Source: Dreissena polymorpha
Lineage: Eukaryota > Mollusca > Bivalvia > Myida > Dreissenidae
Assembly: GCF_020536995.1 (NCBI RefSeq)
Contig: NC_068366.1
Location: forward strand, 68,051,214 to 68,115,213
Length of the DNA: 64,000 nucleotides
Direction: 5' to 3'
Shown here piece by piece: positions 39,117 through 51,079 of the stretch. The notes beneath the pieces were generated by a model. The model saw nothing but the letters and a program-made list of their open reading frames with translations, was not told the DNA's origin and made no database searches. The position numbers and the translations under genes were made by a program. Each line of letters begins with the position of its first letter. Position 1 is the stretch's first letter.

Positions 39117-42100
39117 TCCTTTCCTTCAACCGGCCGTCCATTGATCTCCCCTAGCTTGCTTGTCCGAAAATGTATCGCTCCAACTTCTTATGGCTTTCCT
39201 CGCTTCATAGGCCGCCTTGGAGTCATAAGGGTTGATGTTGTCAAATACTTTAGCGTAGTCCTCAGGATACTTGGCGAAGTAAAACCCATTCGCCCTGGTG
39301 AACTGGTCCTTGCTTATTGTTACCTCTCGGTGGACTTTCTACACATGGGATTCCAGATCCGCTATACGGGTGTAAACGTTCTGTTTCCCATCACACCAAG
39401 CGCACATCACAGAAAGTCGTCGATGGGCTGAAGAGATCAGGTGGACATTTAGTGACTTCCTGTCGGGTAAGTAGGCTTCACACAACCAGCATTTTTCCCT
39501 GAAATACCGACTTGAACAATAGACACATGGTAACCAACAATCCAATGTAACACTATTTCAAAAGTTAAATTTGTCTTTGACAATCCATGCACAGACTTTT
39601 TTTTTAAATACAACATATTAATTTATAAATAGTTTGATAGACAGGCACATATCGATACCAGACACACAGGGTCTCCACCATAGTTAAAAGTTTAACACAT
39701 TTTTTAAAAGTTTATTCATACATTTACAGTATAAACAGTTCAGGTCAGTTGTGTTAACAATGTTAATTATTTTCCATTAAATTTTGCAGCTGGACCTTCT
39801 TTATCCAACTTGGAATGCAAGTCCCTGTATAAGGATATAATCTGTCAACATGATATGCTTTTGGAGCCTTTCTTGACGACTGCTTTACTTTGCAAACGAG
39901 ATCGTCTATCATCCTTGTGACAAGAAATGGTCCTTTCCATTTCACGGCTAGTTTAGTGTTTATACCAACTTTTCTTGATGGATCATGCAACCACACAACC
40001 TGTCCTGGGAAAAACTTCTTCTTTACATTGCTGTCATAGTGCTTCTTTTGATGTAGAGCTGCAACCTTCAGGTGACTTCTTGCAATTTCATGACAACCTT
40101 TTATTTTCTTTTTCAGCAGACTAACATAGCCATCTACACTTGTTTCCGGTGTGTCCTCTTCTGGTACACCTACTACTGCTTGCAACGGAAGACGAATATC
40201 CTTGCCAAATACCATCTTGTTAGGGTTGACGGATGTGCTACTTTGAGGTGAAGAGCGATATGCCATACATACTTGTTGCAGATAAACGTCCCAACAGGCT
40301 GGTTCGTCTTGACAATATGACCGCAGCATAGCAAGAAGTGTTCTGTTAAATCTTTCAATCAGTCCATTTGCCTGAGGTCGTCTAGACGTGGAGTGCGTCT
40401 TTTGAATCCCAAGAAAATCACAAAGATCTTCAAGAAGTTTAGATTCAAAACTTCGGCCTTGATCCGTGTACATCTGTAGGGGAGTTCCAAATCGACACAC
40501 AAAATTATCCAAAAACGCTTTTGCAACAGTTTTCGACTCTAAATCAGGTATAGCGACACATTCTGTCCATTTGGTGAACCAGTCGATGATAACAAGTATG
40601 TAGCGATTGCCATTATCTGTAACTGGAAGTGTTCCAAGTATGTCCATTTGCACACGCTCCATTGGTTTACCAACTAAATAACGGCCAAGTGGTGCTTTGT
40701 TTGACTGTCGTGAAAGCTTGTTAACTGCACACACATCACATGTTGAACAATATTCTTTCACATAATCTGCCATACCAGGCCAATAGAATGCTTTTCTGAT
40801 TTTGTACAGATTCTTTTCCACTCCAAGATGACCGCCACTGGCAACATCATGATGCAATTTCAAAACAACATAACGTCGATCAGCCGGCGTTACCAGCTGG
40901 TGTAAAATGTCCCCATTGTTTTCTTCGTACTTTCGAAACAGCAACCCTCCCAACAATTACTAGGCGATCCCACTGTCTCCACAAAGTTTTTGTTTCAGCT
41001 TTTGAATCTGAAATGTCTTTCCATTCCGGTCTGGTTTCATTTTCATCTTTTGCAAGCTTAATAACACCTATTGCACTGCCACTCACTTGACTTTAAGCGA
41101 TTTCTGCATGTGTCCAACCATCAATTAGATATTCTGCTCTCTTAAGTTCTGTTGACTGTGCAGCCGCGTTACTTCTTGTAACGGCCCTAATAATTTCATC
41201 AGTCGATTCAGCTTTATATATCATCGCTTCTTGATTATCTTGTTGGTGCTTGCACGACTTACATGGTCTTCTGGACAAAGCATCGGCATTCTTGTGGCTT
41301 GTTCTACTGTTAAGTCATATGTATTGAGTTCTTGAAGCCATCGTGTGACTTGTCCAGTTGGTGTTTTTAACGATCTTAACCAGCTCACGGCAGCGTTGTC
41401 AGTCCTGACAAGTATTTTCTGTCCATATAAGTAGCTGTGGAAATGTTTCAGAGCGGTTACAACTGCCAGAAGTTCTTTCCTTGTTACGCAATAAGACCGC
41501 TCATGCACATTCATTGTTTTGCTCATGTAAGCAATAACTCTTTCATGCTCGCCTTGAACTTGAGACAAAACGGCTCCAACGCCTACATCTGAAGCATCTG
41601 TGTCTAAAATGAACTGAGAGCCCAGTTGAGGGTACGCTAGTACCGGTGCTGATGTTAGCATATCTTTGAGAAAATCAAAAGCCTCTTGGCACATCTGATT
41701 CCATATAAATTTCGCATTTTTCTTACACAATTTGTGAAGTGGCTTGGCAATGTCAGCAAATCCCTTTACGAATCTTCTGTAATACGATGCTAGGCCAAGA
41801 AATCTCCGAACCTCCTTACTTGACTCTGGAACTGGCCATTCTTTAATTGTTCTGACCTTTTCTGGGTCTGTTTCAACACCTTCTGCGGATACTATATGAC
41901 CCAGAAAAGGCACTGATTTTCGAAAGAATTTGCATTTGGAAGGATTCAGTTTGAGATGAGCCTTTCTTAACCGTTCGAAAACGTTTTCAAGCCGTGTCAA
42001 GCTTTCATCGACTGTTTTACCAGGGGTTATGATGTCATCCATATACAGCAATGACTCTATCCACTGTAGACCCCGCAAAACATCCTCCATAACACGATCG

Positions 42101-44564
42101 AAAATAGAGGGAGCATTTACAAGTCCAAACGGCATAACTTTGAAGTGGTACTGGCCATGACTCGTTGAAAAGCTGTCTTAAGTTTGTCCTTCTCATCCAT
42201 CTCCACTTGCCAAAACCCTGAACAAAGATCCATTGAGCTAAACCATTTTGATCCAGAGAGTGCATCTAAGCAGTTATCTACCATGGGAATAGGGTAGGCG
42301 TCCTTGACTGTCACATCGTTAAGTTTTCGATAATCCACGCAAAACCTTGTGGAGCTATCCTTTTTGGACACCAGTACTATTGGCGAAGACCATGGACTGT
42401 TTGACGGTTCTATAATACCCTTTTGAAGCATCATCTCAACTTCAGCCCGTTCCACTTCTCTTTTTCCATATGGATGTCGTCTAGGTTGCTGCCTGATGGG
42501 GTTAGCACTTCCAATGTTTATCTTGTGTTTCACGACGTTTGTGCAACCGAGATCGTCGGACGACTTTGCAAACACATCTTGGTACTTATACAACAATTTT
42601 GCAAACTTGTTTTTCTGTTCGGGATCCAAATATTCAACACCGTCGTCAAACATCTTTTTCACATGTTCTGGCAAAATGACCTCTTCAGACTGCACACCCG
42701 TGTCACTTTTGACTATCGCGCACGTATCTGTTTGAATTTCTTTAGAAATTATGGGGTCCACAACTGGGAAACACTCGCCAACAAGATATCCTGCTTCTAA
42801 AGTAACTGTTTCATCAAAATCGTTCACAACACACACGGACACATCTTCTCCCTGAGTTTCAACAATGCCTGCCACAACTCGACAACTTATGTCCTGCAAG
42901 CCTTGAATCCCATCAACAAACACTACCTCTGGCACATAGCCTTTTACTTCTACAGGTAACATCTGAAAGCTCCTAGGTGGTATTTCAACCCTCTCTTTCA
43001 CGAGCAGGGTGCATACACTCAGCCCAGTCCCTTCTGTAACACATTCGATTATATTACCATCCAGTGTGTGAAGTCTATGATTTTGAATGTCCCAGGATTT
43101 AATGTGGTTTGCCATAAAATCTTGTCCCAGAATTCCTTGAATATTTGGTATATCGCAAACGGTGGCGTCAATTGCAGTTGTGAAACTCCCGACCTTCAAC
43201 TTCAACTCTACAGAACCTTGAACGTTTAAAGGTGTGCCGTCTACGGAACAAACTGTGCGATTATGCTCACGCAAATCATCTGTCTTCTTTCCTATAGCGA
43301 CAATGGTGTCTTTAGATATTAAAGTCGTTGTTGCTCCACTATTTAATAGCAAGGTAACCGCATTTCCGTCTATTAATCCTTCAATATACACACCATTGTC
43401 TTTCGTTTTCATCAGATCGCTGCAGTGACCAGCCCGCAATGCCTTTTCATCTGGTCTGCATGTCACCTCTATTTGTTTAGTTCGATTGTTCACTTGAACC
43501 GTCGCATCACGACCTATTGATGTGACGGTCTGAAGTTTTCCTGCTGCAGTCCTTGTCTGTTGTATTTGATCGGGCATTCTCTGATGAAATGGTTTGTAGA
43601 ACCACATCTGTAGCACGATCTTCCAGAGGTTCTGCCTCCCATGGTAGATTCAAGTTTGTCCAATCGTTGCTCAATACACTTAATGGCACTGGTAAAGTGA
43701 TCATAAGTTCCCTCATTTTCCATATTGGTTTCAAAAGATCTCTCTCTGCTGTTTGTATTTGTTACACCCCTAATCTGCGCTCCCACACCTTGCCCTGAAC
43801 GTCCCAACACCTTCATAACGCTCAACCAACTCCACAGCTTCACTAATTGTCTGGCAATTTTTATCCATTAAACGGCATCTCATCTCGGCTGAAACATTCT
43901 TATAAAAATGTTGTTATGCAAGCATTTCTTGAGCCTCTTGATCTAATGTTGAATAGGCTTTCTGAGACAGTAGTCGAATTTCATCCCCAAAAGCAGCAAT
44001 TGTTTCTGTTTTTCCCCTCATTCTGTTTTGCATCTTTGAAAGCCATCGGTTCTGTTGTCTTTTACTTCCAAACCTCTGTTTTAATCTGTTTGTCAGGAGT
44101 TTGTAAGACCGTTTTTCTGCAACAGGTAACGAACTGTAATGCATGCGTGCCTGCTGCTTAAGAGATGTAGCAAGGTATAATAACTTCTCCTTTTCATTCC
44201 ATTGTGCAAGCTCTGTTTAATCTTCAAAGTATGCGATGTACTGGTCCCAATCTTCATCTACGGAATAAGGGTCTGGTTTAATATTTGGACGCGGTCCACG
44301 TCTGTAAAAGCCACCATATGCCTCGTCAAATTGGCCCTCTTGGTACTCTTGACCTTCCCCTCTTCCGTTCTCGTAAACATTGAAGATAACCTCGGAGTCT
44401 GACTGGTCATTGTTGTCCGCCATTGTACGACTAATGTGAAGGTAATGGCACAAAGAAAAAGAACTTGAAAATTTGCACTTTATTATTCACAATAAAACAT
44501 AGATCATATAAATTTACACAATAAGCAGTAAGAAAACGATTATCTACTTCTGTTTCTGTCTTTT

Positions 44565-44945
44565 ACCGCCCCTGCCGTTCCGTTCTGGTGAAGCCGTTCC
44601 GTTCTAGTGCAGCCGTTCCCGTTCTGAGCTCCGTTCTATTGCAGCCGTTCCCGCTCGATTGCAACCGTTCCCGTTCTTGTGCAGCCGCTCCGTTCTGATG
44701 CAGCCGTTCCGTTCTGGTGCAGCCGTTCCTGTTCTACAGCAGCAGTTCCCGTTCTATTGCAGCCGTTCCCGTTTTTGTGCAGCCGTTCCGTTTTCGTCAG
44801 GCCGTTCCCGTTTTTGTCAGGCCGTTTCCGTTTTCGTCAGGCCGTTCCCGTTTTCGTCAGGCCGTTCCCGTTTTCGTCAAGCCGTTCTCGTTTTCGTCAG
44901 GCCGTTCCCGTTCTCGTCAGGCCGTTCCCGTTTTTGTCCCTTGCT
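44565..44945 (+). repeat. ~20-bp minisatellite in the retrotransposon leader
   Basis: About 18 units of gccgttcccgttttcgtcag and variants (gttctggtgcagcc on the left side). It lies between the primer site and the gag-like region of the fossil and is much richer in GC than its surroundings. Confidence 0.9.
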
Positions 44946-45000
44946 GTTTTCCCCGTGGTGATGAAAAACAAAAGTTCTGAGATGCTAAAAGTATATTAGC

Positions 45001-45018
45001 ATCCCACTTCTGACACCA
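45001..45018 (-). other. Primer-binding site of the fossil retrotransposon
   Basis: On the - strand TGGTGTCAGAAGTGGGAT lies just inside the LTR edge. It looks complementary to the 3' end of a tRNA-Leu (inferred from memory of such ends). Confidence 0.65.
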
Positions 45019-45560
45019 ATGTAACGGTTTCGTGCCGTCGGTAAATACTGTTTCCTTTCTATCAACCAGGTAGTTATTAGTTTATTAAAATGTTTTTAGT
45101 CTGTGAATAGATGTCTTAAAGAATAAAGAAATGAAAACAGTGAGACTTAATTTATTTATACTTCTCAAAATATACCAACATAAAACAACAAATGTATAAG
45201 AATACAATATAGTTACATTTTGTCCGACATCCCAGTTCTTTCTTGTTATTATTATTATTAAAGTTGTTAAAAGTTTAAATAATTTTAGATGTTGTGTGGC
45301 CGAAAAGTTGAATGTATCCTAAGTCGTCTGCGGCGCGTCTTTTATATGAATGCCTCTTGATACAATTCCTCAGACTCCGCAAACGGTTATGCGACAGCTC
45401 CGACCAATCAGAATGCTTGAATCGCCGATTTGAACCACTGTCATCCAATCAAATATGCGCGCCAAATGAACTCTTCAAAACGCTTCCGCACATCAGGAAA
45501 TAGTTCCAAATGTTATATCTATGCTTATCAATCAAATGACAATAACTTGATATAAAACAG
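45019..45560 (-). repeat. Single LTR of the fossil (right end, outer edge approximate)
   Basis: The inner edge reads tgtaacggtttcgtgccgtc on the + strand. Read on the - strand it has CCAAT-like ctgattgg and gattgg boxes and a TATA-like catataaaag at about 45335-45350, followed by a GC-rich start region. This fits an LTR promoter. Confidence 0.6.
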
Positions 45561-45599
45561 TAGCAAATCGTTAACATTAATACAATAAGACATAGTTTA

Positions 45600-48500
45600 C
45601 TGTAACCATTAACTATATGGCACAGTCTTTTGCTAAAATCACAAAGATAAAGTTATGACGTCACAAGCATGGTCGACACTGTTTATGAGTGACTGGAAGT
45701 GATATTCTTTATGGAATTACAATCATAGGAACGAGGATTAATTACTTAAGTTGTGAGTAACATTTAAGGATTATAAGGATTAAGATGTAGATAGAATGAT
45801 ATATGCATGAAACCTCAGTAAACTGTTCAACATGCATATGTCATGTAATTCAACGAACTGTCAGAATCTGTCAACATTCGGTGAGTAGGTCTTTTCCCAT
45901 ATCTTAGATAATGTTACATGTTATGAAACTGTATTATTAGTTTTGCTTAGGATTACTTGTAGTCCATTATATTACAATATTTTAGTAAATAATATCTTAT
46001 ATTGGGTTCATTAAATAATATTTAATATATATTTATTTAAAAAAAATAAGTATCACAGCTCAATAATTTACTTTTGTAAAATCGGGGCTAAGCTTAGTTT
46101 TACAATAACCACATAATGCAAATTATTGGCCCTGAGTGGATTAATGCCATTATTGAGATAATTCTGAGCCGGGAACCACTGGATTGCGGAGGATGTGATT
46201 CACAACTAACTTACAAAGATAAATAGCATCCGTCATTTGACATTTGAGACGAAAACACAAGACAACTCCATGCCAGAAAGATTTGACTTGTCAGTCATAT
46301 ATATTTCGACTACGGTGGGCTGTTCGTATAAATCAATAAGTTAAACCCAGTTTTAAATGATGAATTGTGAACGTCACACCATGTTTGCGTGGCATTAAAC
46401 ATTGAAAGAGCAGTGGTGCATTGTTAAAGAACGTTGCTACCATGCAGACGTTCGTGGTTCGAAGTGGACTGTCGCTTATGAAATTGTTAACGATAATGTT
46501 TTGTCAGAAACGAAAATATATTAATTTAATCTGCGTCGATTTGTTTCAGTATGAAAATTGTCCACCACAGCGTTATATTGTGAATTATTTTACATGTGCC
46601 TTAACCCCTTTTCACACAAACTACGCATCTTTCTAACACATAGCTTATTTTTTAGGCAACGAATACAAATGATTTGAAGTGTGTTTCACGTTTGATAACG
46701 AACTTTTGTCTTACCGTAACAATTTGCGTTCTAAAAACGTCCTGTGATGCGTATAATTATGGTGTGTTGTACTCAGTCTAATGTTATCGCAATGTCCATG
46801 ATATGTGTACATGTAAGTAGAGTGTGCAAGGTAATATATAGAGCGAATTTGGTGAGATAAGGTTTATACTTTGACAAATTAACAAGCACAGTCTGTCTTG
46901 TGCTGAAACGATATTGTAAATGCTTATCAATCATAAAATGAAGTTCTAAAATGACGCTCTTACGTATTTCAAGTGACATATATATAAATAATGCATTGAT
47001 TGCCATCAGCAGTTTACATATTGTGCACAACGTGGCATTTGTAAGACGACTCAAATCGGTGATCATGTTGTATGTTTACAATAATGGATTTTAATTTTAT
47101 CGAAACCTAAAACTGTGCTTAGTCTTCTGTTATCTGCCTTTTAACCCTTGGTACATTTCTCATGACGGGAAATGCTTGCCTGATAATTGTTTACCTCCAT
47201 TAAATGCTTTTTGTCACTTGAACAATAACTATATATAGCAACTTTTTAACAACATCAATTCCATTTTAATGCCGGCACGTGTATCTTTATTATAATAGAA
47301 TCACAGGTGGAAGTAAAGAGAACCAAGGAATGCTTTGGATTAAAGCTATTTTAGACATTTTTGCGGCCCGCGAAGACAGGTCTATGATAAATTCAAGTTA
47401 ATGACCTTGTTATGATTCCAATATCAGAGGGTGGGGATTTTTTAATTCATGATCATTTGTCAATTGTTCTCTCATTAAACAGGATTTTATATATTTATTT
47501 GAATTTATTGGGCTCCTGGGCCCATATACTATCCAGGGTACGTTACTTCCCAGCAAACACCTGACGTTGAATAGACGTCGAATATTGGTTGAATTTCGGT
47601 CGCGACATCGGCAACCAAGATACAACGTTAACGTTAGAATGGCGACATTTAAACAACGTTGGGAAAAGACGTCTATACGACGTTGTATTTTGGTAATAAA
47701 ATAAGTATGTTTGAAGAAATGTCTACCCAGCTAGCACGTAACGTTCAAATAACGTTAAACTTAAGTTCTATTTAGGTTATGATCACACAGAACGTTCCCA
47801 TAACGTTTTCAGACCGTTGTAACAAAAATCAAACTATCATTATTCGTAACTTATTTTAGTTATATGAAATAAATGTTATGAAAGTCACATTTGAACAATA
47901 TATGTCTACGATCCTAGGATGTATTGCTGTTAAAAGTGTAACAATCCTGTAACGTTCTTAAAACGTTTTTGTCGGAACGTTAACGGGAAACCAAATTTCA
48001 ACGTTACATTCCTAACGTGCGCAGAACGTTATAAGAAAAAAAACAACAATATAAACATGAACATTAAATATGTTTTCATAAAGAATTTGACGGTTGTTTG
48101 TTTCTTGTGTTTTTTTTTAAATACGCTTATAAGTTAATTTGCATTTTTGACCCGTTTGTGTATCTTCGAATGTTTGCAAGCGCGATTCTGTTGTTATCTA
48201 AGCCAGCAGATCTCTCGCATGCGCGCCACTCGATTCCTTTGTTCACTGACCTACTCACGGTGCCTATACCACGTGACTTTTCAAGATCTGTGTGGGGAGT
48301 AAAATATCAACAAAAGCGCGACGCAGGTAACATTTTTGAGGATTACTTTGTTAATATTTCACCATTTTTAATGGGATGAAGTGGAGAGCCCGCTCATTCA
48401 TGGGAGTTTTCTATACGTATCATGATTTTATAAAACAAATAAGTATTTTTTTAGTTAAGTGCAACCGCGCGTTTGAACGGTTAGAAAAAGCTAGGATCAG

Positions 48501-50740
48501 TGTGGGGGCATTATTTTATTTTAACACAGAAACATCACCTCTGGTGAAATTAAGCAATAAACTTGATGAGCGGAGCGTACACTAAATGATTTTGCATGCA
48601 TTTTCAGGTTTTTGTTATATATTTATGAAAACAAAAACAAGAAAAATATTCCTACATTAATATGATCTGTGTGGTATACGTGTTTAGAATGATCTGTGTG
48701 GTATCCGTGGGTCTACAATTTACGGATAAATTGATATAATAACAACAATATATATTTTTCGTATTTAATTTCAATTATTTCAATACAACAACAACAACAA
48801 CAACTACTACTACAGTAATAATTAAAAAAATCGTTTTTTATTGTGTGTTTAAAGAAATGTTATTTTATTATGTTTAAATGTGATTTTGAATCTCTGTTTA
48901 GACTGATACCGATTATCAGAAGCACGATTACCTGACCTACTTTCGCTTTCACTTTTCACTCGTAAAAGAAGTGCTACCCACAATTCCTTTTGCGTTAGTA
49001 CACAGGTCAGTAAGACCGGTGTGTACACAATGAAATTGGCCGGATTCGTGTTGATATATTTTTCGTACCCGGGGTACATTTAAGTATACGATCCGAGCCG
49101 ACAATGACCAATCGAGCCTAAGATTGTATCAGTTGTTCTACGAGAATGAAAAGCTTCATTAAAAATGGATTGCCATTACGTCAATGTGGTTTGAACTTCA
49201 TTAACCTAATGTTAAAGCGTGTTATTCCAATAAGTTAATGATCGTGTTGAAGGTCGCTAACTGTTTAATCAATTGTATTTTATTTACAGTGAAACATGTC
49301 ACATGTATTTTGGTGTTAAAAATGCTTGATTAATTTTCAAAGGCTCGATTAGCTTGTCATATTAATGTTACTTTCGTCAACCGGTTACAGGCTGTAAGCG
49401 TTACAGTCCGTTAGAATATTGAGCAACCGGGTCCAGGTAGTGAATACATTTACAAGTTACTTCTTCACAGGTAGAATACTATTCTGGTCTGAATGGTAAC
49501 AAAATACATTTTTATGGCAGACAACATATTAATTAATGTAACTTATCTGATATTAACACATTGAACATTGCATGGCCCATCATTTAATGTAACTGGTCTT
49601 AAAACACAGTGAAAATGTATTTTCGGTAGTACAATGTTACTTGTCTGATCATTAACATGTAGCAACTTTTCGGGCAAAACAAATGTATCTGATCTGCTCA
49701 GAAATATGTTGTAAGGCTCTAATGTGGGTTGTTGCCTTGTGTCGTGTAGACTCTTTTAAGGGAAAATCTATTTTGAAATATAATTCATTTGTTGCTATTT
49801 ATTTAAAATAAAATTGAACTTAAATAAAAAGAAATTATGAAGTCTTACTTATTAACTGACACATTTTTTTGTAAACATGCAAATTATGAAATAAAGTTTA
49901 TTTAGTAGCTGCACTTAATTTTACCCAATACATCACCAATATATATAAACAATGTTCGTATATCAAAAGTTATACCAGCTTTATTATTATGCTTTACAAT
50001 ACGTATACAGCATCGCAAGGTTGTACTCAATTCCATGTTTTAACTAGTTTCCATGCGTGTAGAGACATTATTCAGATTTTCAATCAAATAGTACACATGT
50101 ATTTACATCTTCCACCAAATGGTTCACACGTAGTATTTGGTTTGTGAACTTCAAAGAGGAAATGTGAGGAAAGCCGATATCATATAGGTAGATTTTGCTC
50201 TATGAACATGTCAGTGCTTGATAATTACACAATTGTAATAATTCCAAAAATATGCTTAATAGCTTAACATGTACACGAAATTATATTTTTGGTGATACCG
50301 TTACCATTATCTCTCGAATGGGTAACTGTCGCGATAGTTAAAATATATATATTGTCTTTCCATGAAAACAAACACTTACACTTAATTGTATATATTTATG
50401 TGATCATTCATAAGACATTATATTTAAAAAGAACATCATAATAATAAGTTGTTGTGTTAACCAACTAGTATTAGTACTCGATATTTCATATATTATGCAT
50501 GCACTTTGGGGCTGTGATTATCTGCCACAAGCTGACATGCAGCTTTAAAGGTTACAAACGTACGTGATGCATTCAATCAGTTGTTCTCAGATAGCATTGG
50601 GTGCGCGATTATTAAAACTGAGCAGTTATTGGAATATAACATTAAGAACGTTGGACGCGGATATGTTTATTGTTTAATAATTTTGGATTTAGTAACCAGT
50701 GACATGTACTACTATATTATTGGAATATTCAATTTCCTTT
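45600..50740. other. Repeat-rich spacer without recognised gene
   Basis: AT-rich. At 47540-48030 there are many aacgtt / gacgtt hexamers in two separate stretches (see findings). At 48230-48420 a segment resembles the one on the - strand near 11650-11850. At 49070-49115 is an end of the 'gagccgacaatgaccaatcg' inverted-repeat family. Nothing coding could be supported. Confidence 0.5.
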
Positions 50741-50749
50741 AATACAAAA

Positions 50750-51079
50750 ATGAACATCATGGTGAGGGTTTTGACAGCGATTTTGATAGCAACGGTCTTT
50801 AATACGACTAAAGTGGAATGCAAGGGTTTGGAAGAAGCAGACTTCAACGTGTTCCGATTTAACCAATGCCCCTTGGCAAGTTTGAGAGTACACCTCCTGT
50901 TTGACCTAACACCAAGGCAGTGTGCATACGAATGCGCAGTGCGGGCTTCGTGCAAAGGGGCCGGGTATAGCCCGGGTTTTAAATGCTGCGAACTATTTGA
51001 TGTGGACGAGGTGAACTCGAATAACAGCGATGATCGACGATGCAACTTTATCAGAAAAAGCGACATCAGCGCAGTTGAG
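50750..51079 (+). CDS. Exon 1: signal peptide and PAN/apple-like domain
   Basis: 110 codons. A hydrophobic leader with likely cleavage near residue 22-25, then a domain with Cys spacing ..[37 protein letters not shown]. The C-x3-C-x5-C core followed by an aromatic/Gly motif and a late Cys fits the PAN/apple fold. Donor gag|gtaaac, phase 0. Confidence 0.75.

Larger units (their letters stand above)
39763..45560 (-). mobile_element. Ty3/gypsy-type LTR retrotransposon fossil
   Basis: On the - strand, in order: one LTR at the right (from about 45019), a tRNA-type primer site, a leader with a short tandem repeat, a gag-like region with a CCHC zinc knuckle (about 43500-44450), then pol with aspartic protease, reverse transcriptase (YMDD box), RNase H and integrase (zinc-binding HHCC part and a catalytic core typical of Metaviridae), ending near 39763. 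The order RT-RNase H-integrase assigns it to Ty3/gypsy; I see no chromodomain. Coding capacity is broken in several places, so it is a decayed copy. No matching second LTR was recognised on the left. Age: moderately old, by the number of breaks; no LTR pair is available to date it. Confidence 0.9.

Noticed and set aside
39540-39760. Possible second LTR at the left end of the retrotransposon
   Set aside because: It shares only a few bases (tgtaac) with the right LTR; no convincing alignment by eye.
42423-42800. + strand ORFs inside the retrotransposon
   Set aside because: Antisense to the pol region; no family resemblance.
44659-44999. Pro/Phe/Arg repeat ORFs on the + strand
   Set aside because: Translations of the ~20-bp minisatellite in the fossil element's leader.
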